From the NCBI GenBank assembly GCA_030998015.1, contig JARWMV010000007.1:124001-188000 (forward strand): a DNA stretch of 64,000 nt, given 5' to 3'. The first letter of the stretch is position 1. Every line of letters begins with the position of its first letter. The translations under genes were made by a program, and so were the position numbers. Below, one piece after another: positions 34,521-46,537 of the stretch. This DNA comes from Ceratorhiza oryzae-sativae (taxonomy: Eukaryota; Basidiomycota; Agaricomycetes; Cantharellales; Ceratobasidiaceae). The notes beneath the pieces were generated by a model. It worked only from the letters and a program-made list of their open reading frames with translations, did not search any database and had not been told where the DNA came from.

Positions 34521-37332
34521 GGGTCAGCTGGCGCACTTCAGTGTATTCAAAACAAATTATTACCGCCAGGTCGTATGATAAAGTGCCATCGCGATCCAGT
34601 TTTCTTTCGGATCTACCTGTTGGACTCGCTTTGCGAGGTCCGCTACGTTAGGTGGTATCCAGTTGTGCTTTTTGCCGTCCAACCGTTTCATGAAGTGTAG
34701 GAAACTTGCTGCGTTCGGTCGGAGCAGTGGGTTCAGAGCCCAACATTTACTCGTCAGCTCCCATATTCCGTTCGTGATCCAACTGCCTTCTCGTGTCACA
34801 AACGCTCGTTCTCCTTCCAGTTGCCGAGAAAAATCTATACGAGTGATATCCCCAGGTGGGAGACCTCTAACATTTTCAACTCCAGCAAAATCGTCACGAA
34901 GATGTACGGCATACGGGCGCAAGCCGGTAAAAATCTGACAGGCGGCTGAAGGGGTCACCTTCAATCGTAGTAAAGAGGCTAAACTTACCCAAAAAACAAC
35001 GCAACCGATTGCCCACATATCAGATTCTGCGGAAGGATTCCTGTTCTCTACTAGAATCTCTGGACTCATCCACCTAAATGGAAGCAGAGGCCCCAAGGAT
35101 GAGCTTAGATTTGCGACCGTCGGCACAGCAGCAATAATCCTCCCAACGCTAAACAAGCCAATCTTAGCGACCCCCCCTCCGCTGACTAGGATATTGTCCT
35201 GTTGTTCGTTAATAACCAGAAAATCCACGAATTCTCCACTTGCCGGAGTAAGGTCGCCTTGGGGAATAGGCACTGGGTAATTGTGCATATATTCCAGGCC
35301 TTCTAGGATATCGCATATCTGAAAAATAAAATGTGTTTTATTTGCGGATACCCGACGAAGTCACTAACCAGACTGTATGCGTTCGCATCTGGAGCTCGGG
35401 GCCGAATCGTCGAGTCAAGGTTCATTGAAGAGTGTTCTTTGTAATACTGCACCAAGGCCCTTTTATAAACCTTTTTTTTACAGGAAGGAAAATCGTACTG
35501 CACTGAGACTGCCGCCCGCACAGTACTCCTCCACAAATCCAGGATGAGGTTGAAACGTAGAATCAATGCCAAGCAGATCAACGATGTTTCGATGCCTAAT
35601 TCCGTATCGAGTGCGCATCGTTTTACGAATCATCTTTCAACAAATTTGACCTTTTGTCAGCATATTGATTGAGGAATAAAATGGTGACCAACGTGCTGCA
35701 GGTGATAGTGGGGTTCTTGAGGTTCGTGGGGTACATTAAGGTGAGGTACTTTGATTACCAGTTTTCTTTCAGCCGCTGCTCGGCTCCTTGTGTCAGAAAG
35801 AGACCCTCTTGATTAATAGCAGTGAGCTGGGTTATTGGTTGTGTATGCTTCACGTACATCCAAATTGTTGCCCTTATACTGCTTGTCAGCATCCCATTCT
35901 GCTCCGGGATGGAGATACGACCTCGGTAATCTCTGATTTCGTCCGGCCAAGGCAACAAGGGTCCGTCGACAGCCAGTGGGAATACATCCATCAATGCAGG
36001 GGATGTTGACACTTCTCCGTTTCGTAGCATCTGCATTAACCTCTCTAGTAACACGCGAGATGATGGCCGCCAGTTTTGTTCTCGCCAGCATAGCATTAGA
36101 GAGGACCATAAAGAATCATTGATGAGAAATGCTCGTGGGCCACGAGGCCGATCGCTGGGCAGTTTGCCCTGCTTAATCAGTTCCCCGACTGCATATTCGC
36201 CCAAGACATCGTGGTACGGCCGGATACGACATAGAATCTATTCTCCGAAACTCAGCAAATTGATGCCCCACCTATCACAGAACCCAGGACGACGACAGTG
36301 AAACACATATCACACACCTCCAGTAGGACGCACCCGTATGCCCACATGTCTGACGCAGGCGTAGGCTCAGCAACATTAGGGGGGAACAGCTCTGGGCTCA
36401 TGTAGCGATAGGTCGCCACGAAGGGAGAAGAACCTGAAAGCTCTCGAGGTTGTTCTCTGGGTGACCTTGAGCGACCGAAATCGCATATAATTGCTCTTTC
36501 GTCCGGAGTGACGAGAATGTTTTCCTATTCCAGAGTTATATTATCAAGAAGGAAGAGCTTAGTTCTATTTGCTAACCGATTTGATATCGCCGTGGACAAT
36601 AGGGCTAGGTTTCAGCTCATGCATATACATTAGCCCTTGAAGTGTATCTGTCATCTGATACAAGTGTCAAAGCTAGCATTAAGTATGGAAGTTAATCCAT
36701 CTACCATTTGGATGTGCTTGGGGGGCGGGCTGGTCCTCTTTAGGTACTGGGTATTTCGTTATTTTTCGTCCACGCGTTCTCCGTGGTTGTCTTACCACCT
36801 GAAGGTTCCATGTGCATAGCCGACACACCGGGGCTGGCAACGGGCCAATGCCTAGAATGATTCCAAAAAGTTCTACAATATACTGTCCCTTGTTGAGTGT
36901 GTGCCAAATTTCTAGCTCACGCGTAAGTTTCTAAAACCGACTTGGTGGGTCAATTAACACATCATGCCTCAAGCTCATCGTACCTTGCAGGCCTTCTGCT
37001 CGTAAATCTCATCCTTGTCATCGCCAGCCAAGATTCGAATACATTTGACAGCAACCTGCCAATCGAGGTGTTGTACAGATTTATTCTCGGAAACACACTA
37101 TGTACCAGGATACCTCAACGGTGGTGCCATTTTTCTGACGATATATCCCTCTAAGCGCATCGCGCTGAATTTTAGAACCTGCGATCTCCGGGCCACTCTG
37201 TTGGTCGACGTACCTAAATATATCTGCAGAACCTCCGACGCCGGCAGGTTGGTACTGATACCGTGAAACGCGGTTAAGCTTCACTTGGGCAGTAATATCC
37301 TCCACGCCAGGCGGGAGCTGAACTTCAAGCAT
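33248..37332 (-). CDS. Probable triple-domain protein: kinase-pseudokinase-pseudokinase (locus 1)
   Basis: Three protein-kinase-like domains lie head to tail on one strand. In-frame introns of about 50 nt seem to join them into one coding sequence from the ATG at 37332 to the TAG at 33248-33250. Domain 1 (about 37332-35860) has a Gly-rich loop (VGGSADIFR), the beta-3 lysine (VAVKCIRIL), VHGDIKS with the catalytic Asp, ICDFGRS and a YMSPELF segment. The intron 35808-35857 joins ..RATIW to GSLSDTRSR..KLVIKVPH, the start of domain 2. Domain 2 keeps a Lys and QGDLTP but has GLFS instead of DFG. The intron 34514-34563 joins ..YHTTWR to QYNAGRRAKIYD, the start of domain 3. Domain 3 has HPNICKLLGVD, IVHGSL and LTNFT, so both catalytic Asp positions are lost. 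These may be separate genes. Splicing is my own reading. Confidence 0.68.
34560..35807 (-). other. Locus 1 domain 2: pseudokinase with DFG changed to LFS
   Basis: The N-lobe strand LVIKVPHLN carries the beta-3 Lys (about 35745-35765). The helix-C region and RHRNIVDLLGID follow. The catalytic loop is PIPQGDLTPA, keeping Asp but with Gln for His. About 35146-35163 the metal motif is KIGLFSVGR, so the DFG Asp is absent. FRWMSPEIL and SDMWAIGCVVFW mark the C-lobe. A 42-nt segment after LTPA is either coding or a badly spliced intron. Confidence 0.75.
35860..37332 (-). other. Locus 1 domain 1: canonical protein kinase domain
   Basis: All key residues are visible: Gly loop VGGSADIFR, VAVK lysine (about 37040-37055), a helix-C candidate Glu in KLTRELEIWHTL, VHGDIKS then ENILVTP, ICDFGRSRS, YRYMSPELF, ASDMWAYGCVLLEV and the C-lobe Arg region NWRPSSRVLLERL. 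Similar to the tyrosine-kinase-like kinases that are abundant in Agaricomycetes. Likely catalytically competent. Confidence 0.8.
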
Positions 37333-37625
37333 AGCCGAGCAGCAGGAAACATGGTTTCCCCAGCGCCCAAGCTATAAAAACGATGCTGCGAAGCGACGTT
37401 CATGGATTGTATGATTGCGCCTTGAAGTCAGTCGTAAGTCCGAGCTAAAACTGTACAGGACCGAATAGCTTTATGCACGCCTAGCCTGAGCCGTAGTCTC
37501 TGGGCCTCTCATCTCTAATAGCATAGAAAACACGCCCCATAGATTCTTTGGCTACAAGACTCCAGGAAAACACAAAAGCCTAAATCATTCTGAGCCAATA
37601 GATTGATAAAAACTATCAAGAGGGC

Positions 37626-40170
37626 TTAATTCGCATCCTCGTCGGCCGCTCGACCGTTCTCCGCAACCTCGTCCTCTTCCTCGTCAGAACCATCAGAGTC
37701 GGAGTCGTTGCGCGCGGCAGTCTGAGCATTCTTCCAGGCATGGGCCATCTGCAGGAGCTTGAAGGAAGTTGGATTGGCCTCCCGTTCGTCGTCGGCGAAG
37801 AGCATATCCCAGTCTATTAAGAAGATCCCTTTAATAAAAGAGCCCATAGCCTTGTGGAGGACAAATATGACACTTACACTCTTCCAAGGCGCCGCTTTCG
37901 TCCGACTTCCTCCACCTTTTGATAATCTGAGGCATCATACCTTGCACTTTGGCTACCTGCTCCTCGGTACCATGTTCAGCTTCAAAGGCTTTCCAGGATT
38001 CGAGGAGAACAACGCGCTAGACAGACTTTATCCACTGTCGAGAATTCAATTCATGAACAAACATACCTCTTCTTTCAACCCACGTTTTCGTAGGCTGTTG
38101 TACCCCTCCTGGAATACCTCGCGCGCCTTGTCTGGGTCACCTTCTCCCCCTTCGATCTCGCCACCTTCCTCTTCGTCCGTGTCCATACGCGCGGCTTCGA
38201 ACAACGCAAATGCGATCCACACCTTGACATGCCCGGTGCGTTCCAACAAGCGCCGGTACAGAGCCCTAGTCCTTTCCCGCTCGCGTTCTTCGAACTCTAA
38301 GTCGATGTACGCCTTCCAAAGTAATTCGGGCATGTCCAGCGCCGGTTGGGAGATGGCGAGTTCGAAAAGCGCGCGCGTACGAACAAGGTCACCTAGGGTG
38401 GTCTCGAGTTCCGCAAAACGGATCCATGCGGAGGTGTTGGTGGGGTCAAACTTTGCCAAGTCAGTACGAATAGGTTTGGGCAGCTAAATGGACCTACCTC
38501 GAGATATTTTTCGTATAGTTTTCGAACCCGATCAAACTCTCGGAGCTACGTGCATGACCGTTTTAGCATACGTCAGGTGATTGGTCGAGTAACATTTACC
38601 TCGAGTTCTAGCTGAATGTAGCCTTTAAACAAAGACTCCTTGGGGCACATCCCAATAGCAGCACCGAGCAGCTTTCGCGCAGCTGTCAGATCAAGCTGTC
38701 GAATCTCAAAACGAGCTGCCATTATCCACAACTTTGCAAACGTGAACTGGCGATGAGGAACCACTTTGATGGCAGTTGTGTATATTTGACGGGCGCGACT
38801 GATGTCCTGTGAACCAAAAGGTGAGTCACTACCAAAACGAACAACAGATGTCATACTTTGGTCTCCATCTCCTCGAAAACGGCATAATTGAGCCACAAAA
38901 AGACGTACCGCCGCCAGTGTCGCTTCTCGCCGCCAGGTGGAATTTGCGCCACGGCTCTCTCATAAACCTCCCTCACACGTGCGGCACTGCCTCCTTCGCC
39001 TTCAACAGTACCCTCCACATCCATCCCATCTTCCTTGGCTGCCCTATAGGCCTCCTCCTCTAGCCGCGTATAGTCGAACCAGACGTCATAGTTACGAGAG
39101 TCCTGTTGAAGTTCGTCTTCGTACTGGATTCGTCGTCGACCCAAGACGGCCGCCTCCGCACCCGAACGCTCGCCGTGTTGCTTTTCGAATTTCGTGTAGG
39201 CGGCAAATAGCGGGGCAGAAATTGACCTAGGAACGCGCGATAACGCAAACTAGAGGGAAATAATTAGGTAAAACGTGAATTCGTGCTAACAATGCGTACC
39301 TTGTAAATTACACGAGCTCGGTCGTACTCCTTTAGCCTGGTTTCCATTTTAGCGAATGCAGCAAAAACAGCCTGCGCTTGAGCGACTTCTTCTGGTCCAT
39401 CCCCAAAAAACTCCAGAGCCGTCTGAAAGACTTCACGAGCCTTGTCGGGTTTCCCCCGCTCCTCCTCAAACTTTCCCCATTTGACCCAAACACGAGGTTC
39501 CGGTCGCACGGCCACCCATCGTGCATAAATGGCTGAAGCGCGGTCGAGCTCGTTGTAGCGTTCCTCCATTTTGATGTAGGCTTGCCAAGCCTTGTCGTCC
39601 GGTTCCCAGGCCATCCATCGCTCAAACACTTGCCTGGCACCAGGAATATTTTGAAGTAGTTCCTCAAGATAGACATACTTGTACCATAATTGATCGACAC
39701 GCGGCAGCAATGTCACAGCTCGGTCAAACAGGTTGCGAGAATGTTGCACATTGCGAGCTTTTAGTTCCTGGGGCGGGCTCAGCACAACTCGTGTGTACAT
39801 TAGACCGAGAGGCACTCACCATTTCCGTGTAACTCAGCCATAAACGCACTTCCCGTGCATCGACATCGAGCGCACGCTCGTACACACTGCGAGAGCGATC
39901 ATACTCGCCCTGGCTCGCCTCCCAGCTGGCGTAGGCCTGCCACTCCTTGACACTACCCCGAGTCCGACGAATGCGCTCCTCAAACTCTTTGCGTTTTCGG
40001 CCCCGATACTCGTGTAGCTCCTCGAAATCTTCAACGCGCTGTCTAGGGGCCTTGAACGATGTCTCTTGTCGCTCCTGGGCCTCTCGGAGAAGTTGTTCGG
40101 CGGTGATTTGAACCGCCGCTGGCGCACGATTCTTGACCTTTGGGGCCCGGTTCTCGTTTTGTCGGCTCAT
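37626..40170 (-). CDS. CLF1: Pre-mRNA splicing factor Clf1/Crooked neck (HAT-repeat protein)
   Basis: A scaffold of the Prp19/NineTeen complex needed for spliceosome activation. The start is ATG 40170 ([18 protein letters not shown]), followed by [15 protein letters not shown] and [20 protein letters not shown], both diagnostic of Clf1. About a dozen HAT repeats follow, for example [60 protein letters not shown] and [20 protein letters not shown]. The C-terminal region [20 protein letters not shown] and [20 protein letters not shown] precedes an acidic tail that stops at 37626-37628. Eight or so short introns interrupt it. An in-frame extension upstream of 40170 lacks family similarity. Confidence 0.94.
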
Positions 40171-41070
40171 GATGGTAGGGGCGAGCAGGTGTTTGACGGC
40201 ACGTGATCTTAGCGCCGCACATGATTCCGATGTTACACTGACAAGCAAAAAGGTATGTAAAGTAGACCGCAACAAGCGTCATCCTATGTTACCATTTGGG
40301 CGGTACAAATGACAACAAATCACTTTACCCTTGCTGCTGCGTATTTCAGGACGAATTAAACCGGGAGAAATGTTTCCATTGCCCTTATGAATTGACTCTG
40401 CCGTTTACAAGACGAGCTTGTCTTGGGCGCTTAGGTTTATCTTATGACAAAGCTTCCCACGCCCGACCTTCCTTTATTATAGAAGATATTTCATTAGTTT
40501 ATAGTGAGGGATTAGCCGGCCTTTACCGGGGGGCGTTACTAAATAATAAAGTAGACGGCATGCAGTTTCGACTTACAAAATTGCACCTGACTTGAGGCGC
40601 ACCTTACCACGAAGGTGCTGGCTATTTCGCCCCTGGCAGAGCACCTAAAAACAAACGGAAAATTCGGGGAGCAACTCGAGTATAATTAACAAGATTTCGC
40701 AAACCCGTACGCTGAACAGATGGATGAAAGGTTATGATATCAAGCTTGCAATGGGCCGACGGCAATGATCGCATGCCTTGAATTAATCATCGGAGTTTGA
40801 TTAATATTCGCAGGAGGTTCCGAGGGCTTGCTAGATATCTTTCTTCCTGACTATCACCTTCATCTCAAAGCGTAAAGCTCGACACATAGAGGTGCTTGCT
40901 AGTGTTCAGGGAAAAGTTGACAATATTTCACCAGTAATTTATCTGTAAGAATTTTGGGGAGAACTCACAGCAATCTCAACCCTGAAAGAAACTGCAATAA
41001 ATTGTGCATCAGCAAAGACCTTAAAACCCTACAGTTTACCACAGCGTACAATGTAGTACACTATATGTTC
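40171..41070. other. Intergenic, AT-richer towards the repeat block
   Basis: Contains the CLF1 promoter side, then increasingly AT-rich sequence. The 99-codon plus-strand frame at 40296-40595 has no recognisable features. No repeat partner was found in the window. Confidence 0.4.
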
Positions 41071-41297
41071 GTCAGGAAAAAAGCCCCAGGCAAATTTGGG
41101 CAAATTACATCCAATTTGCCCATTTTCCCAGTTTGCCTTCCTCCAGGTGAAACACACCGTTATTTACCCCGGTTTGCACAATTTGCCATGGGTAAACAGG
41201 GCAAATTTGTAGAGATTACACAGCCCAGGCAGTAACATGATGTAACCAACCCGGTTTGCCACACCAGGTCAAATTTGCCCCAGGGCTTTTTCCTGAC
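41071..41297. mobile_element. MITE with TCAGGAAAAA ends
   Basis: Left end GTCAGGAAAAAAGCCCCAGG followed by CAAATTTG. The right end is CAAATTTG..CCCAGGGCTTTTTCCTGAC in inverted orientation. The interior repeats the word CAAATTTG/CAATTTGCC several times and has no coding capacity. The outer TCAGGAAAAA is shared with the two larger MITEs at 42761 and 56624. Confidence 0.7.
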
Positions 41298-41581
41298 ATT
41301 GCTGTGCAACACTGTATGGCCTGTATGCAGTCCCCTGGCAACGTAGACACACTTTCAGTACAGCAGTACCACACATCTCTGTCACTTGGTCTACCAAGGA
41401 ATACAGCATCTTCAACATACCCAAGTACTTGTGGTGTACAATTCTGTGGCATCTCTGTGAGTACTCTGCTGTCATGCTGTGGGACCTTGTGTTGTTTACA
41501 TGAGGTTGCTGTAGCTCTTTGGTGATGTTCTGTCTATTATTGTGGGCTTTTGCTCAGTCTCCCACTCTGCAAAAACTGATA
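41298..41581. other. CpG-poor spacer
   Basis: No recognisable gene or repeat between two MITEs. Confidence 0.35.
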
Positions 41582-41701
41582 GTGTAATAAAACAAGGGGA
41601 AAGATCTGGGTGTAATAATGGATGTCAATTCCTCCTGACACCATGATACCAGTGTCATTCAGACTCATGATGCCATGATCTTTCCCCCTGTTTTATTACA
41701 C
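41582..41701. mobile_element. MITE, GTGTAAT family (copy 2)
   Basis: Ends GTGTAATAAAACAAGGGGAA and TTTCCCCCTGTTTTATTACAC form inverted repeats that also share AAGATC/GATCTT. The outward flanks (GCAAAAACTGATA on the left, CACAGGGTGTAATGAGG in reverse complement further right) resemble each other, so a larger imperfect palindrome may be present. Confidence 0.7.
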
Positions 41702-42760
41702 CTGATGACACTGATTTATACCTCATTACACCCTGTGGTTTTTGCTGAGCATGAGTTTTGTACTCCCACAGTTTACATCAGCAAATCTCCATGAAAAGTG
41801 GCACACATTCTATGTGCTACATTGGCCATGTTATCAAGCAATTTGTAAATGTTAGAATGAAAGAGAAAGTGCATGGCATGATGTAATATAGACTAACAAA
41901 TCAATATCTCAACATACAGACTGAGAAACAAGTCTACAAACTGAATGTTTTATACATGCACAGTGAGCCTCAGCATTAAGCAGAAACTGAAGCAACAGGG
42001 GGAGCTTAATATATGTCAAGGCCATCTCTGAGACTAGAGCTCTCTTTTTAGCAACTTTGACCTTGCTGGTGCTTGGGAAACCCTTCTCATTGGCAAGTAC
42101 CTGTCAGTATACTCTGATTTGATCATTGAGTTTGACTCCCTTTAGTTTCATTATGTCATCCTGATTAAGCTCAAGTTGAATTCCAGCAACATAATCTTGC
42201 CTCTGGATTCACCAATCTGCCTATTTCTCTTGTGCAACTTAGTTTTTTTCTGCTTCTCCTACTGCAGTGATAACCAGCTCTTTTTTGTGTGTTTCTTCAA
42301 GCTTTGAGGAGTCAATGTGTTGCAACTCCACTCACACCCACACATACTGCTCATCTGTAAAGTTTGCCTCCATGTAGTCTTCAGTCTTGTTTGTATGGTT
42401 CATCATCAATGCATTATACTTATGTAATGTCAGACATGGAAATTGTCTTGTCCAAACACACCAGGTTCCTAGTGCACCTTCATTGGCATTGTTTGTTGGC
42501 AGCATAAACGCTAGTTCACATTGCTCAGGGCTCTGCAAAGCAAGTAACCTGTCTGCTGAGAACTCATCTGTAAAGCAAACCCACATTTGCAGTGCACCAC
42601 AGCAGAATGCAACAAATACTCAGCAAAACTATCCATGGATAATTACACATTATAACATGTAATTCAAGTTGTCATGACCTGGTCTCTAGGCCCTGACATG
42701 TACTCTTGAAGTACAGTTAGTGAGGATAATACCTCCAGTTATAGTCCTAATCACTGGCTT

Positions 42761-43069
42761 CATCAGGAAAAAAAAACCCTGAGTTATTATTGTAAATAAC
42801 ATGAAATGACCACATATAAACCTGACACAAGAATTGCTGTCCCCCCCCTTTTGTTACCTATAATAAACTGTGGTGAGGTGTTGATTATAGGTAATTGCAG
42901 TGAATAAACCAGGATTATAGCTATAAACCTATTTGAAATCCCCCCAACACATCTCCAAAGTGCCTCCCAGGAGACATGCAGGTTTATAAAGATTGGATTT
43001 CACAAATTTCCAAAAGTTTGCTATAATTTGTGAAATCCTGATTTATAAAAAATCCATTTTTTCCTGATG
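42761..43069 (+). mobile_element. MITE with CATCAGGAAAAA ends (copy 1)
   Basis: Ends CATCAGGAAAAAAAA and TTTTTTCCTGATG. The whole 309 bp recurs in opposite orientation at 56624-56943 with shared internal words such as ACAGCAATTCTTG, CCTATAATAAACTG and AGGAGACATGCAGGTTTATAAA (in the corresponding orientation). Non-coding and CpG-poor. Confidence 0.8.
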
Positions 43070-43687
43070 TTGGGTTCACCACTTGGTGTTGCCTAGTTGT
43101 CTGCTAAGGCCAGTCTGATGTGTAATTCCCTGAGTAGGGTTGTCACACCACTTAGGTGTCACTAAGTGGGTCTCAAAGTGGGAATAATGTGTATGTCACT
43201 CGAGCATGCAGCTTAGTGACTTGTAGCTAGGTGCAAAGGTTTGCACTGCCTCAGTAGGGGGGTGGCTAGACATGCTCAGGCTGGCTTAAGCAGTCTCTAT
43301 GGAGGGTGGTCACAAGGGACTCAGAGATGAGACCCAGAAGTAGAAGGGGCATCAACAAGTTTGAGAGCAAGCTGGTGTTCACTGGCTTGGTCTCAGCTGT
43401 ATTTATAATGTAGCTACATGTGAGGCTGTACACTGGTTACACACAGCCAAGCACAGCAATACATATTCAAGGCAACAAGAAGGGAGAAGAGGAAGAAAAG
43501 CATCATGGAGATGCACAGCCAAGCACTGCCTTGAGCCTGTGTTGTTATGCCATAAGAGGGTGGCTGGGAGGTGGTGCTGGTCCTAATAATAGACCAAGTT
43601 CCAGCCAGGCACAGCAAAGGCAGGTGTTTGAGTGGGGTCTGGCTGAGAAAGAAAGGGGAGTGGAGTTGATGGTGGCTTGTGACACAA
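43070..43687. other. CpG-poor sequence between two MITEs, no supported gene
   Basis: It may be additional inserted repeat DNA, because it separates the two parts of the broken minus-strand gene. Overlapping short frames on both strands at 43414-43785 have no domain features. Confidence 0.4.
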
Positions 43688-43836
43688 GTGTAATAATAAC
43701 AGGGTTTTGTAACAGAATAATTGGTGTAATCACAAGTAATCACATGTAATAGCATGAGTATTATATCACATAAGTGTGTAATCATGTGTTATTACTTGTG
43801 ATAATACCATTACAAAACCCCCCTGTATTGTTACAC
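43688..43836. mobile_element. MITE, GTGTAAT family (copy 3), inserted in the broken gene
   Basis: Left end GTGTAATAATAACAGGGTTTTG and right end CAAAACCCCCCTGTATTGTTACAC are inverted repeats. Directly to the right (from 43844) the minus-strand coding frame of the broken multicopy gene resumes at DLLGKNC, so the insertion apparently lies in former coding sequence. Confidence 0.7.
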
Positions 43837-45950
43837 CTGCAGTTTTTGCCAAGTAAATCCTTGAGATATGGCAGCTCTGCCTTGTACTGCCAGAGCAGAA
43901 GGATTGTTTCTGGGTCATGCCACTCAGCACCATCAAGTGTCACTGTAGCTGCAAGTGCCTCTACACTTAGAACAAGGGCAAGATCTTCAATAACTGAGGT
44001 GAGGTGGCATTGGACTGTGTTGTGTAATTCAGCAAGGTTGGCAAGGCCTTTTCCAGTGAAATTTGCTGTGTGAATAAGTCACATATATGGCTTGGAGATG
44101 ATTTAGCTGTAGAGTGATATGACAAGAAGCTCAGCCAGTGTTTCAGGGCAGTTAAGACCCTTCACTACATTGTTCTCCATATTGTTCAAGACCCCAGACA
44201 ACTTATTCTGTCTACTGTGTTCCATAAAATTGATGTATGCATGATGTAGCATGCAAAGTTCAGTTGCAGCATCAGTATAGGAGCCATATTGAACATTGCT
44301 AGTATCTGGAAAATCTCAGAATCAATGATAATATAATCTAAAGAAATCTACATGACCATCTTGATGTCCTTTTTTGTCATCCTTGTGGTTGAAAACAATG
44401 CCTGCAAGACTACAAAGCTTTATCACACCAGCCTCTGAAACTGCAATAGCTTGCTGCTCTGCAGGTGATTGATTGAGTGAGACCTTGGAAAGCATGGCTG
44501 TAGCATTGTTATCCTTGTTAAATAGAACTGTAGGTGGGGTGAGGGATGGATTTTCTTTCCAAAAGGTGAGCATGCTGGAAGTGCCACCTTTGGCTGCATT
44601 CATGTCTTTATGGGCACAGCATCCACCATGAACCACTCAAGAGCAGTCAAGCTGGATACCTGGTAGACTTTGATTGAAGTCTTTGCTTCCTAGTCTAGTA
44701 ACAATCTTCAGGTATTCAGCTGCACAAAGATTTTCTTGATCAGCATCAGACAAGCTAGCAAATGCATCCACACCCCCAGCAGCTGATTCATAGCTGGTCT
44801 GTATATTGAGATAGACCTGTTCAGCCTCAGTGCTTTCTAGATTCAGTAGCACTAGGTTGCCTAAATGCACTCTCCAAGACTCCTTTTTCCATTGCTGTTC
44901 TAAATGAGCTACTTTGAGCTGATCTTTTGCATGATCCCCATTAGCACTGCATAGTTTGCATGCAACATCTGAGGCAATCATATGCAAATTCTGAGAGCAA
45001 GGGCTTTTAGGGGCATGCCTAGTAGTGTTGCATAATTCTTCAACTGAGCATTTTGATGCTGTGACCTGAGTCTCACTTGTATGGTCTGGGGTTGACTGAA
45101 CTGCAAGCAGTAGCTGCTGGTGAGTTCCTTCAGTATTTGCCATTATATGCATACTACTGAAGTTAATGTTCTGCTGCAATGTTGAGTCCATGCTGGTGGT
45201 AACACCTACATATATGTGCATGAGTAGCTGTTATTTAAATACTGCAATTTAAACAAACCTTGCACTTTCAACAGTATCTCTGTAGCTTGGATTTTTGCAC
45301 CAACACCACCTTCTAAAATATACCAGCCAACTGAGCATGGCAAAGGTACATGCCCAACATTTATCCCAAAGGCTAGTGCACACATTCAGATGACTTTTGG
45401 GACCTGAACTGTAGACACCCCAGCCATCACCAGCCTGTGTGATAGACTCCAAATTTGAACACCATAAGCACCAGACAGTTTAGTCTTCAATAACAGCTTT
45501 GGCTGGGTGTTTTTCAAGCTTTTAGCTAGCATATATCAACAAGAGTCTTCAGCAGCATGTGCTCTTTTCTTCCAGTTAACTTTGGACTCCTTGTACCACT
45601 CAATTTTGCTCTTCAGTTGACAAATATTGTCTGTATGCACTATGGTTTGTGCATTTGACAAAAGGGCAAGACTATCAAGCTTGGTTTGGGTATTTTTGTT
45701 CTTTTTGGCATATAATGTTGCCTTGTTCTTTGATTGTGCAGCAGCTTTCACAAGATTGCACTTCTGGGCAAATAGATGCAAGTACTGAGTGGCAAGAGCA
45801 TTACTTCAGGCTAAGATTTTTTTGAAGTGCTTCAAGTCCTGTGCTTGTAAATTGCAAGTAGCTCTTCCAATCTGGTGTATTTAAGTAGCATACATGTGGT
45901 GCTTTAGCAGCATTTGATTATCTGGGCACATAACTAACATATTCTATGCT

Positions 45951-46537
45951 GCTTGTTGGTTGGCTGGCTCTTCCATGCTGAAGCACAGCTTTCTGGCATT
46001 GAGTTTTGTTCTTCTGACCCCATTTGGGAATGAAAGTTGATTTAGGGTGCATTCCAGTTACCCAGCAAGTAGTTTGGGACAATTGGTGTACTTCTACAGG
46101 GGTAGAAGACTGTAAGAATGCTGATGAAGACAGAGTCAACCATATTACCAATGCATTGAACCAAACAACAACAACCAAAAATCATGCAGAAATGAATTTG
46201 AGAAACATTCATGACACACACTGTGGGCATAAATGCAGCTTCCCAAAACAATATATAATACCACTGAGCAAACTTTGGTAAGGGTGCTTTTTGAATGTGC
46301 ACTCTCAGATCATGAATTTGCATACACTTGAGCTATCTACATTTCAATACATCTAATATAAACAATCTCCACTTTTACCATTTCTCTTAGAAACACATGC
46401 TATTAAACATTCTACAACTTTAGGAGCTTCAAAGTTCCTGTCATCAACAATTGAGAGGTTGATTTTGTGTGCCATTTTTTTACATTAAACACACTGTGTG
46501 ACCTGGGGGCATGGCATGCTTTGCATGCTGACCCCCA
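45951..46537. other. CpG-poor sequence, no supported gene
   Basis: Short frames only on both strands. It may be the promoter side of the broken gene. Confidence 0.35.

Larger units (their letters stand above)
41950..45950 (-). pseudogene. Multicopy repeat-encoded gene of unknown function, broken and invaded by MITEs
   Basis: Minus-strand pieces line up as one large protein. They are: a coiled-coil front (45781-45536), a Ser/Thr-rich part (45221-44637), VHGGCCAHKDMNAAKGG and FNHKDDKKG (44636-44340), FPDTSNVQYGSYTDAATELC (about 44300), an Ala/Leu-rich part to DLLGKNC (43844), then after a gap LPTNNANEGALGTW (about 42500) and a tail QLELNQDDIMKLKG (about 42170). I recall this motif series from large families of uncharacterised Agaricomycete proteins that behave like mobile or repeat genes. 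I cannot name the family. In-frame stops are at 44637 (TGA), about 44106 (TAA) and about 44082 (TGA). MITEs at 42761 and 43688 interrupt it. Confidence 0.6.

Noticed and set aside
41950..45950. Assigning the broken multicopy gene to KDZ (Kyakuja-Dileera-Zisupton) transposases
   Set aside because: The cysteine/histidine pattern was suggestive at first, but the typical KDZ core motifs could not be found. The family is left unnamed.
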